From: a virus
DNA: 64,000 nt
Direction: 5' to 3' (one strand)
Virus record (IMG/VR): IMGVR_UViG_3300030685_000353
Coordinates: 1 to 64,000 of that record
The position numbers and the translations under genes were made by a program. Shown here piece after piece: positions 56,826 to 63,537 of this stretch (positions are counted from its first letter, which is position 1; the number at the start of each line of letters is the position of its first letter). The notes under the pieces are model-generated. The model searched no databases and was not told the DNA's origin. It was given only the letters and a program-made list of their open reading frames with translations.

Positions 56826-57041
56826 TTAGCAGGACATAATGCTTGTCGTAGCCATTGTATTTAACGAATTTGCAATAACGTTAGCTACGTTACTTATATT
56901 TTTCTTTGTCACCTTACCTCCTACATATACACGTGATACTTCTACTTTATCGAGGTGTATTCCTGTGTCTACTTTGACCTCTGTTACCTCCACTATACGA
57001 TATGTATTAACGGTATGTTCTTCTGCAATGTAATGTGCCAT
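56826..57041 (-). CDS. Small hypothetical early protein
   Basis: 71 residues (MAHYIAEEHTVNTYRIVEVT), beta-rich and then helical. A TGTCC-tgctaa-AGGACA hairpin overlaps its stop codon. Own TATTTTTG promoter. Function unknown. Confidence 0.5.
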   Translation of the reverse strand: MAHYIAEEHTVNTYRIVEVTEVKVDTGIHLDKVEVSRVYVGGKVTKKNISNVANVIANSLNTMATTSIMSC

Positions 57042-57052
57042 AATTGATTTAT

Positions 57053-57095
57053 TTTATGATACAAAAATAAACAAAAAACTCATTATGGTAAAACG
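57053..57095 (-). promoter_or_regulatory. Early-type promoter
   Basis: TATTTTTGTATCATAAA with distal CGTTTTACC; same variant as at 28.05 and 31.87 kb. Confidence 0.75.
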
Positions 57096-57134
57096 CCTAT
57101 ACACATGCGTTCTTGTGCATTTTGTACAAGCAGC
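57094..57134. repeat. Intergenic TGCGCA-type element, copy 4 (diverged)
   Basis: CGCCTATACACATGCGTTCT ... TTTTGTACAAGCAGC. It keeps the CCTATA and TGTACAAGCAG parts, while TGCGCA is changed to TGCGTT. Confidence 0.45.
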
Positions 57135-57217
57135 AATTGCAAGGTTGCCATATATAAACCATTAATCGCCTTATTATTGTCATAATACCAGAGTTTACGT
57201 CTTTGAAAAAGGTTTAA

Positions 57218-57231
57218 ATGATATATAAACC
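57218..57231 (+). promoter_or_regulatory. Late-type promoter motif (ATGATATATAAACC)
   Basis: Plus-strand copy of GATATATAAAC, 18 bases before the ATG at 57249. Its orientation matches that of the downstream gene, which supports the motif being a real promoter. Confidence 0.5.
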
Positions 57232-57248
57232 AAAATAAATTTGAAAAT

Positions 57249-57389
57249 ATGAAGGTGATAGCTTATATTCTACTCGGCATTCTTCTTACAATTGGTCTAG
57301 CTTATGGAGGATTTGTGCTCTGGGCTAACCGTATATTGAAAGATTTTGTAATAGGTGACTTAGATTTTGATGAAGACGAAATGATTTAA
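57249..57389 (+). CDS. Small membrane protein on the plus strand
   Basis: 46 residues (MKVIAYILLGILLTIGLAYG GFVLW...), one N-terminal span and an acidic tail ending FDEDEMI. One of only three clear plus-strand genes. It converges with the KFGF-tail gene and the two stop codons overlap by 4 bases. Confidence 0.6.
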   Translation: MKVIAYILLGILLTIGLAYGGFVLWANRILKDFVIGDLDFDEDEMI

Positions 57390-57808
57390 AACCCGAATTT
57401 TCGTGACTTAATCATGCCTCGCTTGACATGTTTCCATTCTTCCCATAATGTATATTCTGATTTCTCGAACAGTTTCCAATCAGTAGGAAACTCTTCTTTG
57501 ATAAATTTATAGCTCAAACGTATTGCCATAATGCGAGTTGCTACAGAAGACCAAGGAAGATCTGCAATGATGACTTCCTGATGCATTCCTACGACTACTG
57601 TTTCTACCTTACCCTCAACTGGCTTAAAGTAAAAAACTTGGGCCTTAAGTGCTGGCATATTTTGTAATCCAGAAGTATTTGTGCAATGATCTGAAAGTAT
57701 TTTATCTAAGTACCAAGAACCCTGTTCAGTCACAAGAACAGGGGCAATCCCCTGTTCCCATGGCCAAATACCTAAGCATTCCAGTATTGTATCAACCTTT
57801 GTGTTCAC
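57386..57808 (-). CDS. Hypothetical early protein with C-terminal KFGF tail
   Basis: 140 residues. The N-terminal part (ECLGIWPWEQGIAPVLVTEQ) is unlike the other KFGF-tail proteins. The end is VKRGMIKSRKFGF. It overlaps the upstream gene by 17 bases. Function unknown. Confidence 0.6.
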   Translation of the reverse strand: MNTKVDTILECLGIWPWEQGIAPVLVTEQGSWYLDKILSDHCTNTSGLQNMPALKAQVFYFKPVEGKVETVVVGMHQEVIIADLPWSSVATRIMAIRLSYKFIKEEFPTDWKLFEKSEYTLWEEWKHVKRGMIKSRKFGF

Positions 57809-58367
57809 TTACTAAGCGTTTATATTCGGTGATTATATCGAGCATATACTGTACCATTTCTCTTGCAGATTCAGTACCAGAAACGTTATTCGGATAACCG
57901 GTAGAGTAGTCTCCTATATACCAAGTATTACGAGCATAATAACCGGATGTGTATATCTTAGCAGCTTGTGACTTTCTCGTAAACTCAGCTTTTTCATAAT
58001 CCTTTTTTGCAAAAGTACTACCAGTCTTACTGATAAAGAAATTATCTGATTCATCCACGATTTCTACTTCAATTGTACGTTGGCCTTTCTTTTTGGCTAG
58101 TTCATCGTTAATGATACGTAATCCCTTGGTCACATATTCACCTTTGCCATTTAAAATAGCTAGAGCTTTTTCTAGTGAAGTAGTTGGTATGTCGAATCTG
58201 GCATTATCTTTACGGAAATAGAATCGTTTGCTTTCGCGGAAACGTGGAACTTGATAGACAAATTCTACATTAGGTGCTATTTCAATACGTTCAGTTTCAG
58301 TGATTTTATCAGAAAATGATAAGACCGTACGATGTGTGATAGTCTGTAGGTGATCTATTTTTGTCAT
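57792..58367 (-). CDS. Hypothetical early protein (pair member 1)
   Basis: 191 residues. It shares IEVEIVDESDNFFISKTGST followed by KKDYEKAE with the upstream gene (IRATVIEESEKYFITAKGAF, KEDFEKT). Both also begin with a short helical segment containing R-T/K-V-x-S. The pair is a tandem duplication. Function unknown. Confidence 0.55.
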   Translation of the reverse strand: MTKIDHLQTITHRTVLSFSDKITETERIEIAPNVEFVYQVPRFRESKRFYFRKDNARFDIPTTSLEKALAILNGKGEYVTKGLRIINDELAKKKGQRTIEVEIVDESDNFFISKTGSTFAKKDYEKAEFTRKSQAAKIYTSGYYARNTWYIGDYSTGYPNNVSGTESAREMVQYMLDIITEYKRLVSEHKG

Positions 58368-58909
58368 TTGGTTACCTCCTTTGCTTTAAGATTGTCGTAT
58401 TCTGCGAATACGGCTAAAATATAGTCAATTAATGTGATATACTGAGCAATTCCAGACTCTATGAAACCAACAAATTGGTTATTATAGTAGAACTGATCCT
58501 TTGTGATCTTTAAATGCTTAAACACCGGAGGAGCCATTGTTTTTTCAAAGTCTTCTTTACTAAATGCTCCTTTGGCAGTTATGAAGTATTTTTCAGACTC
58601 TTCGATTACAGTGGCACGAATGATACGTTTCGTCTTAAGGTTTAACAAAGCTGGTTCTTCAGTGGCAGTATTTGTTAGGAACTCCTTAATGCGAAGCAGA
58701 TCAGTAACAGTTGCTTTTTGGCAACCAAATGCTACTAAATGATTCGAAAAATAAAATGCGGCGTCATATGATCGAATACATGGTGTATTATATGTTAACA
58801 CATGCATTCCTATGTTTTCAGACCTGGTTCGCTTCTTAAAGAATGAATCATTTTCATCCATTGACAACGACACAACTTTACGTTGAATAATCTCTTCTGT
58901 TCGTATCAT
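58364..58909 (-). CDS. Hypothetical early protein (pair member 2)
   Basis: 181 residues, paralog of the gene at 57792, overlapping it by 4 bases. It has its own early promoter. Shared central motif V-[IV]-[DE]-E-S-[DE]-x-[FY]-F-I. Function unknown. Confidence 0.55.
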   Translation of the reverse strand: MIRTEEIIQRKVVSLSMDENDSFFKKRTRSENIGMHVLTYNTPCIRSYDAAFYFSNHLVAFGCQKATVTDLLRIKEFLTNTATEEPALLNLKTKRIIRATVIEESEKYFITAKGAFSKEDFEKTMAPPVFKHLKITKDQFYYNNQFVGFIESGIAQYITLIDYILAVFAEYDNLKAKEVTK

Positions 58910-58920
58910 GTTTTAGTTTT

Positions 58921-58965
58921 AAATTACAATACAAAAATAACTAAAAAAGCTCATTAAAGAAAACG
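58921..58965 (-). promoter_or_regulatory. Early-type promoter
   Basis: Variant TTATTTTTGTATTGTAATTT, distal CGTTTTCT. Confidence 0.75.
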
Positions 58966-59001
58966 TAGCTAAGCCTCTCTTAAAATAGGTTTGTGTTAAT
59001 G

Positions 59002-59030
59002 GCACCATATATGCGCATCTATTCACACTG
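59002..59030. repeat. Intergenic TGCGCA element, copy 5 (partial)
   Basis: GGCACCATATATGCGCATCT without the TGTACAAGCAG part. It adjoins the hairpin at 59033-59059. Confidence 0.5.
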
Positions 59031-59032
59031 CA

Positions 59033-59059
59033 AAGGGTCTTCATCTCGAAGACCCTTTT
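59033..59059. terminator. Hairpin behind the ligase gene, probable terminator
   Basis: AAAGGGTCTTC-atctc-GAAGACCCTTT, an 11-bp perfect stem directly past the ligase stop. The T tract is short. Confidence 0.7.
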
Positions 59060-59064
59060 GCTAC

Positions 59065-61008
59065 TTAAAACAAACTATGGCTAGCTGATTTATCCGGGTT
59101 TTGCGTTCCGGTATTTTCGTCTATTGGAGGCAGTTCACTGAATAGTTCTGTATATGTCATAATCTTGACTCCTCTTAGAGTGGCTTGTGACATTTTACCA
59201 GAGCTTGAAGAGTGTGAATCAGTTAAGAGGATTTTTGCCTCTTTAAGTCCACAGTGATAATATCCATGCTTACCGAGGAACTTTTCGAGGTCACCTTTCG
59301 TTTTGAAACCAGAAGATGATGGAGAACCGGTCATTTCATATCCGATACCACCTTGGACATCTATTTCATTTTCGATTGTAATACCACGATCTTCGAGTAG
59401 CTTTTTAAAGTTGTAGACTTTTACCCATTTAGGATCATTTATTTCAAATCCATCTACCGCTTTCTTTTCGAGGCCGCTGAATGAGAATGTCTGACCAGCT
59501 ATTTTTCTAGCTAACTGTTTGGATGCAGTATGTCCGATGCCGTCGAAGCCAAGAGCTAGTATGACTCTAAAGAAAGGTATTATGGTTACCTTATCAATTT
59601 CTTCAAGCAATGCATCCAGGGTTCTTCCTTCCTTGAATTCGCCGGTTTCAATTAGCTTTTCCTTATTGAACTTTTCTTTGTCGAATAAGTCCACTATGGA
59701 TGTATATCCGGCTTTATAGAGGGTTCGTGCTGTTTCAGTACCAAAATATGCGAGTTTAATAGTTCCAATTCCACCTCTGAAGCGTCTGAACATTTTTCCT
59801 TCGCATTCCTCGTTTGGACACATTAGGTGAATCGTATCGACTACAGTAGGAGTGCCACATACCGGACATGTTAGCGGGTAGTGAAATAACTTTTCATTAC
59901 CGGGCTTATTGACCTTTGCGATAATCGGAATAATATCTCCCGATTTAACAATGGTTACTTCGGCACCCGGATAAAGCTTTTCACGGATAATATAGCCAAG
60001 GTTAAAACCTGCTGTGTTCTGAATCGTTGTCCCGTCAAGGTCGATTGGGTTTAAGCGGATGATTGGCGTAATTTCTCCTGTGGTTCCTACTGTGAATCGA
60101 TAGTCTTTTACCGTGGTTCGTGCTTCCTGAGGTGGAAACTTGATTGCGATGGCCCAATTTGGGTGGTGACCTGTATCCCCCATTTCTTTCCTCATATGTT
60201 CCGGTGCTTTAACAACGAAACCATCTAGCTGATATAGCGAATCATTTTCACGATGGGCTTTCATTTCCCAATACACTTTTTCAAATTCTATAGCTTTGAA
60301 CTTGATAGTGAAGGGTACAGGTAGATTTTGAGATGTTAACCAGGTCTGTGTATCTTTTGGGAAATCGTAATCACCGTCATGAAGCCGAACTTCTACCGGT
60401 AAAAATTCTATATCCTTTGTACTTTCTGTAATCTGGTCTGTGTTTAACATACCAGCTACAAAATTTCTGGAATTTTTAATTTCGGGCTGTATTGCCTTAT
60501 ATTTAAGGTAATTGGCAATTGAAAGGATAGCTTCGCATCGTATTTCTACGTCTCCGGTAATTCCTTTCAGAGTCTTGGGAACTTTATTGATGAATTTTGG
60601 GGTCAAATCTTTACCATATTCTTTATCTCCTCTTGAAAGAGTTTGAAGGTATCTACCTGTTTTGTAGATATGGTTAATTGCATTACCATCGAACTTAGGT
60701 GAACCTTCGAATTCAGTATCAACTGGAAACTGAGTGAACCATTTTTTCATTTGTTCTAGTGGTGGTACTCCAGCTAATGTAGCTTGGTGTTTTGCTAGGC
60801 TACACATCATACTTAAATGAGGGTATTTCTGTGTCCTATCAGAGGTAGTACCTACAATTTCAACTACTTCAGAACCCATTTCTCTTAGGGTTTCCTCTAA
60901 TTCATCAAATTCTGCATCTGACATGATTTCTTCTCCAGCATAATATGCTTCTTTTGCTTGGAGATATAATGCTTCCAATTGAATTTGTTCCTTTGTCTTT
61001 TTTGCCAT
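59065..61008 (-). CDS. ligA: NAD-dependent DNA ligase
   Basis: 647 residues from ATG 61008 (MAKKTKEQIQLEALYLQAKE); the extension to 61044 is promoter sequence. Domain Ia YYAGEEIMSDAEFDELEETL; adenylation motif KFDG with Lys ~105; OB-fold part TVGTTGEITPIIRLNPIDL; a four-Cys zinc finger CPVCGTPT ... CPNEEC near residue 400; HhH region; C-terminal BRCT (TKGDLEKFLGKHGYYHCG). All LigA domains are present, so the enzyme is probably active and seals nicks using NAD+. Its promoter is placed within the 3' end of the upstream gene. Confidence 0.93.
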   Translation of the reverse strand: MAKKTKEQIQLEALYLQAKEAYYAGEEIMSDAEFDELEETLREMGSEVVEIVGTTSDRTQKYPHLSMMCSLAKHQATLAGVPPLEQMKKWFTQFPVDTEFEGSPKFDGNAINHIYKTGRYLQTLSRGDKEYGKDLTPKFINKVPKTLKGITGDVEIRCEAILSIANYLKYKAIQPEIKNSRNFVAGMLNTDQITESTKDIEFLPVEVRLHDGDYDFPKDTQTWLTSQNLPVPFTIKFKAIEFEKVYWEMKAHRENDSLYQLDGFVVKAPEHMRKEMGDTGHHPNWAIAIKFPPQEARTTVKDYRFTVGTTGEITPIIRLNPIDLDGTTIQNTAGFNLGYIIREKLYPGAEVTIVKSGDIIPIIAKVNKPGNEKLFHYPLTCPVCGTPTVVDTIHLMCPNEECEGKMFRRFRGGIGTIKLAYFGTETARTLYKAGYTSIVDLFDKEKFNKEKLIETGEFKEGRTLDALLEEIDKVTIIPFFRVILALGFDGIGHTASKQLARKIAGQTFSFSGLEKKAVDGFEINDPKWVKVYNFKKLLEDRGITIENEIDVQGGIGYEMTGSPSSSGFKTKGDLEKFLGKHGYYHCGLKEAKILLTDSHSSSSGKMSQATLRGVKIMTYTELFSELPPIDENTGTQNPDKSASHSLF

Positions 61009-61018
61009 ATTGATTGTT

Positions 61019-61363
61019 TTAATTACAATACAAATATAACACATTTCTCTTCAATGCCAAAATGCTATCAAATTTTTTTGATAGCATATTTAAAGCTCTT
61101 TGCTCAGTTGCATTGTAGAAGAATATGAAGTATCTGTCTATACAGAATATGTTCTGCATTCTGGAAACATGATCTAACCATAATTCTTGACGGGTAAATC
61201 TTGTCTTATAACTTACGCTTAATTGTTCTTCAAATATGTCGTAACTTGAATGATCAAGATCAGCGTATTCAGTAGGTGTCAATTCTACATAATTAGCATA
61301 CTTGAATATTGTACGTATACGTGATATACGATCGTCGATTCTGGATATCCTTAGAATTCTCAT
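61019..61363 (-). CDS. Small hypothetical protein
   Basis: 114 residues (MRILRISRIDDRISRIRTIF). Its last ~10 codons (VLYLYCN) are the ligase promoter read as protein, so promoter and gene end overlap. Function unknown. Confidence 0.5.
   Translation of the reverse strand: MRILRISRIDDRISRIRTIFKYANYVELTPTEYADLDHSSYDIFEEQLSVSYKTRFTRQELWLDHVSRMQNIFCIDRYFIFFYNATEQRALNMLSKKFDSILALKRNVLYLYCN
61021..61064 (-). promoter_or_regulatory. Early-type promoter of the ligase gene
   Basis: TATATTTGTATTGTAATT, distal CATTTTGGC. It overlaps the end of the upstream gene. Confidence 0.8.
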
Positions 61364-61599
61364 CGTAGTGTCCCCTGCAATCTGTTTATTTCATAGCGTA
61401 GTTCTTTAGCTTCGTCTGAAATGAAACTTTTTAAGTTGGCGTATCGAGCTTCTAATGCTTCAATTTGTATACTCGCTGCGATCTGAGTATTTCGTTTTTT
61501 CGTGCCATATGCTGGTTCGCAGTAGTTCGGGTCCTCTTTATTGTCTTTTCTAACTGAAAGGGGGCGTAAACCAGAGAAGTCATAGTCATCTTTTTTCAT
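61360..61599 (-). CDS. Small hypothetical protein
   Basis: 79 residues; proline and charge-rich start (DFSGLRPLSVRKDNKEDPNY), then a helix (SIQIEALEARYANLKSFISD). Coupled to the next gene by an ATGA overlap. Function unknown. Confidence 0.5.
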   Translation of the reverse strand: MKKDDYDFSGLRPLSVRKDNKEDPNYCEPAYGTKKRNTQIAASIQIEALEARYANLKSFISDEAKELRYEINRLQGTLR

Positions 61600-61629
61600 A
61601 ACCTTTATGGAACGTGTTAGTTTAAATTT

Positions 61630-61673
61630 GGTTCCAATACAAAGGTAAACAAAAGAAGTTGTGTTAGAAAACG
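61630..61673 (-). promoter_or_regulatory. Early-type promoter (variant)
   Basis: TACCTTTGTATTGGAACC, still a TAnnTTTG match, distal CGTTTTCT. Confidence 0.65.
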
Positions 61674-61677
61674 CAGC

Positions 61678-62394
61678 CTACTTTTTTTCGATATTTTGTT
61701 CCACAAATTCAGCAACCTTATCGAGATCGGCCTCTAGCATTTTCAACTCGTATACCTTTCCTTCGTCACCTGCATCTTTGCGTAATTGATCTCTTTCAAG
61801 TTCCGCTTTCTTTCTCTCTTTCAGATCAGTAGCATCTTTGATTCGCCATTCATTTAATGTAAGCAATGCTCTGTAACTTGGCCAAATGTCCACAACTTCA
61901 GCTTCAGGGTTAAATATGAGGTCTGGATCGTATGAGATATACTGTATACGAGCAATGTCTTTGCAGTGGTTATCTCTAAGTGCTCCTGTTTCAATTTCCC
62001 ATTTACGAGCAATGATACGTTCTGCGATAGTGTATGAATCCCTGGTTGCATTTGTTTTAACAATGACTTTTAAACCTCTACCAGATGGTGTAATATAGGC
62101 AGCGTATACGAATGGTAAAGTTCTAGCTATGTCTTTCACTTCCTCTACATTGTCAATATTATCCACATCCAAGCAGATGACTCCATTGTAAACATCAAGG
62201 CCGGCAATTGATCTATGGGAAAAGGTGCCTGTAGGTGTAAAGCATGGCAGATAGTCTTTCGCCTTCAGGTCAGTATGGCATTTTTCAATACGTTTTTGCC
62301 ATTCAGTGCTTTTAATTCGTTCTAAGACATCAGCTATGGTACATTGAAGTACCGGAGCTGTGCTTACTCTATTTTTAAATGTAGTAGTGTTCAT
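61678..62394 (-). CDS. VirE N-terminal / BT4734-like primase-type domain protein
   Basis: 238 residues. DYLPCFTPTGTFSHRSIAGL, then VICLDVDNIDNVEEVKDIAR (acidic D-x-D), YAAYITPSGRGLKVIVKTNA, CKDIARIQYISYDPDLIFNP match the BT4734-like/VirE-N domain of Bacteroidota mobile elements and phages, which is related to archaeo-eukaryotic primases. A coiled-coil C-terminus (LKERKKAELERDQLRKDAGD) follows. No helicase part is attached. Likely role: primer synthesis or replication initiation. Confidence 0.78.
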   Translation of the reverse strand: MNTTTFKNRVSTAPVLQCTIADVLERIKSTEWQKRIEKCHTDLKAKDYLPCFTPTGTFSHRSIAGLDVYNGVICLDVDNIDNVEEVKDIARTLPFVYAAYITPSGRGLKVIVKTNATRDSYTIAERIIARKWEIETGALRDNHCKDIARIQYISYDPDLIFNPEAEVVDIWPSYRALLTLNEWRIKDATDLKERKKAELERDQLRKDAGDEGKVYELKMLEADLDKVAEFVEQNIEKK

Positions 62395-62756
62395 TAGATA
62401 TTTTCAAGGATTTCACGTACCGTTTTGATAAAGAATTCGGAGCATTTTGGGGATTGTAAAGCTGTTTCAATATCTGAATCAGATGCCTGTTGAAAGTATT
62501 CGTGGTATGATTTAACAATAGATACCGCTCCTATTTCATGTGCATCATATTCGATAGTACCACATGAGGTAGTTATTTTTGGTTCGCCGTAGAAATATGT
62601 AGCAGCTCCAAAATGTGAATCAATAGGAATCACGAGCATTAAATTCCGGTCTTCAAAAAGTGAATATGGTTCATCACATACTACTAATACTGGTCTACCA
62701 CAACCCTTATACATCGGGCGAATGGGTGTTTTTGGTGTTGTTTGTTGTTCTGACAT
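62394..62756 (-). CDS. Hypothetical early protein
   Basis: 120 residues. RPVLVVCDEPYSLFEDRNLM and FGAATYFYGEPKITTSCGTI suggest a small alpha/beta fold. One base overlaps the next gene's start. Function unknown. Confidence 0.5.
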   Translation of the reverse strand: MSEQQTTPKTPIRPMYKGCGRPVLVVCDEPYSLFEDRNLMLVIPIDSHFGAATYFYGEPKITTSCGTIEYDAHEIGAVSIVKSYHEYFQQASDSDIETALQSPKCSEFFIKTVREILENI

Positions 62757-62771
62757 AAGATGTTTATTATT

Positions 62772-62817
62772 TGATTACAATACAAATTTAATCAATTTTC
62801 TTATATGTCCAAAACGC
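62772..62817 (-). promoter_or_regulatory. Early-type promoter
   Basis: TAAATTTGTATTGTAATC, distal CGTTTTGG. Confidence 0.75.
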
Positions 62818-63436
62818 TATCGAATTTTAATTTATTACAGTCAGATAGCGTAGCCCAGAATCGAAGAGCTTTCTGCTTCTTCATCTTTTCAGGCTTCATG
62901 CTATCAGCTCGCTTCGTAATTTCTTTGAATCCCTTGGCATAAAAAGTGATGCTTGAATAGTCACCTTTTCCTTTGCGAATGTAGATTCGATCCACAGATA
63001 AGACAGTTCCAGCTGGTAGCGTTACGATAAGCTTCGAACTTGTCTTCAAAATGTTATAGATATTATGTCGATAGACGATGTTATCTGCATTCCATTTTAC
63101 ATACTCTGGGTTGTTCAGTCTTGCTTCTTCACAGGCTTGGTTGTATGCTAACGTATCCACATATGATCGGAAATTGGCCGTCTTCTTGAACCTTGGATCA
63201 TCAGTACGAGGGTACTCAATCATGTAATCAACCGGCCTCATGATCGGTACTTCATTGGATATCCAGCCATTTAGAACTTCTTGTTTGTCGGGATATGAGA
63301 TGAAACCTCTTTCAAGACGGTAGCCCATAGCTACGCCTAAGTCTTCATTTCTGTATTCGTCGTGTAATTCAAATGACCAATCTTCTGCGAGTTTGAATGA
63401 ATCACCTATTTCGGGTACGTATAATTGTTGCATCAT
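62801..63436 (-). CDS. Hypothetical protein
   Basis: 211 residues. Region KLIVTLPAGTVLSVDRIYIR followed by GDYSSITFYAKGF is beta-rich; the N-terminus LYVPEIGDSFKLAEDWSFEL repeats the style. No family recognised. Starts ATGATG, overlapping the small membrane peptide upstream. Confidence 0.55.
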   Translation of the reverse strand: MMQQLYVPEIGDSFKLAEDWSFELHDEYRNEDLGVAMGYRLERGFISYPDKQEVLNGWISNEVPIMRPVDYMIEYPRTDDPRFKKTANFRSYVDTLAYNQACEEARLNNPEYVKWNADNIVYRHNIYNILKTSSKLIVTLPAGTVLSVDRIYIRKGKGDYSSITFYAKGFKEITKRADSMKPEKMKKQKALRFWATLSDCNKLKFDSVLDI

Positions 63437-63537
63437 GGGTAAAAAATTAAAAGCGTTATGACAAAAGATAATAGTAATGCTAGTACTATTCCCAATGCCT
63501 TTTTGAAATTCTGTTTGTCTTTGGTACTAATATCCAT
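63433..63537 (-). CDS. Very small membrane peptide
   Basis: 34 residues (MDISTKDKQNFKKALGIVLA LLLSFVITLLIFYP), one C-terminal span. Overlaps both neighbours by 4 and 11 bases. Confidence 0.5.
   Translation of the reverse strand: MDISTKDKQNFKKALGIVLALLLSFVITLLIFYP

Noticed and set aside
46438-62817. Regularly repeated ~45-base sequence as a CRISPR array
   Set aside because: Copies are 0.5-2 kb apart and each lies before a gene start with a TAnnTTTG element; they are promoters, and no spacer-repeat array exists.
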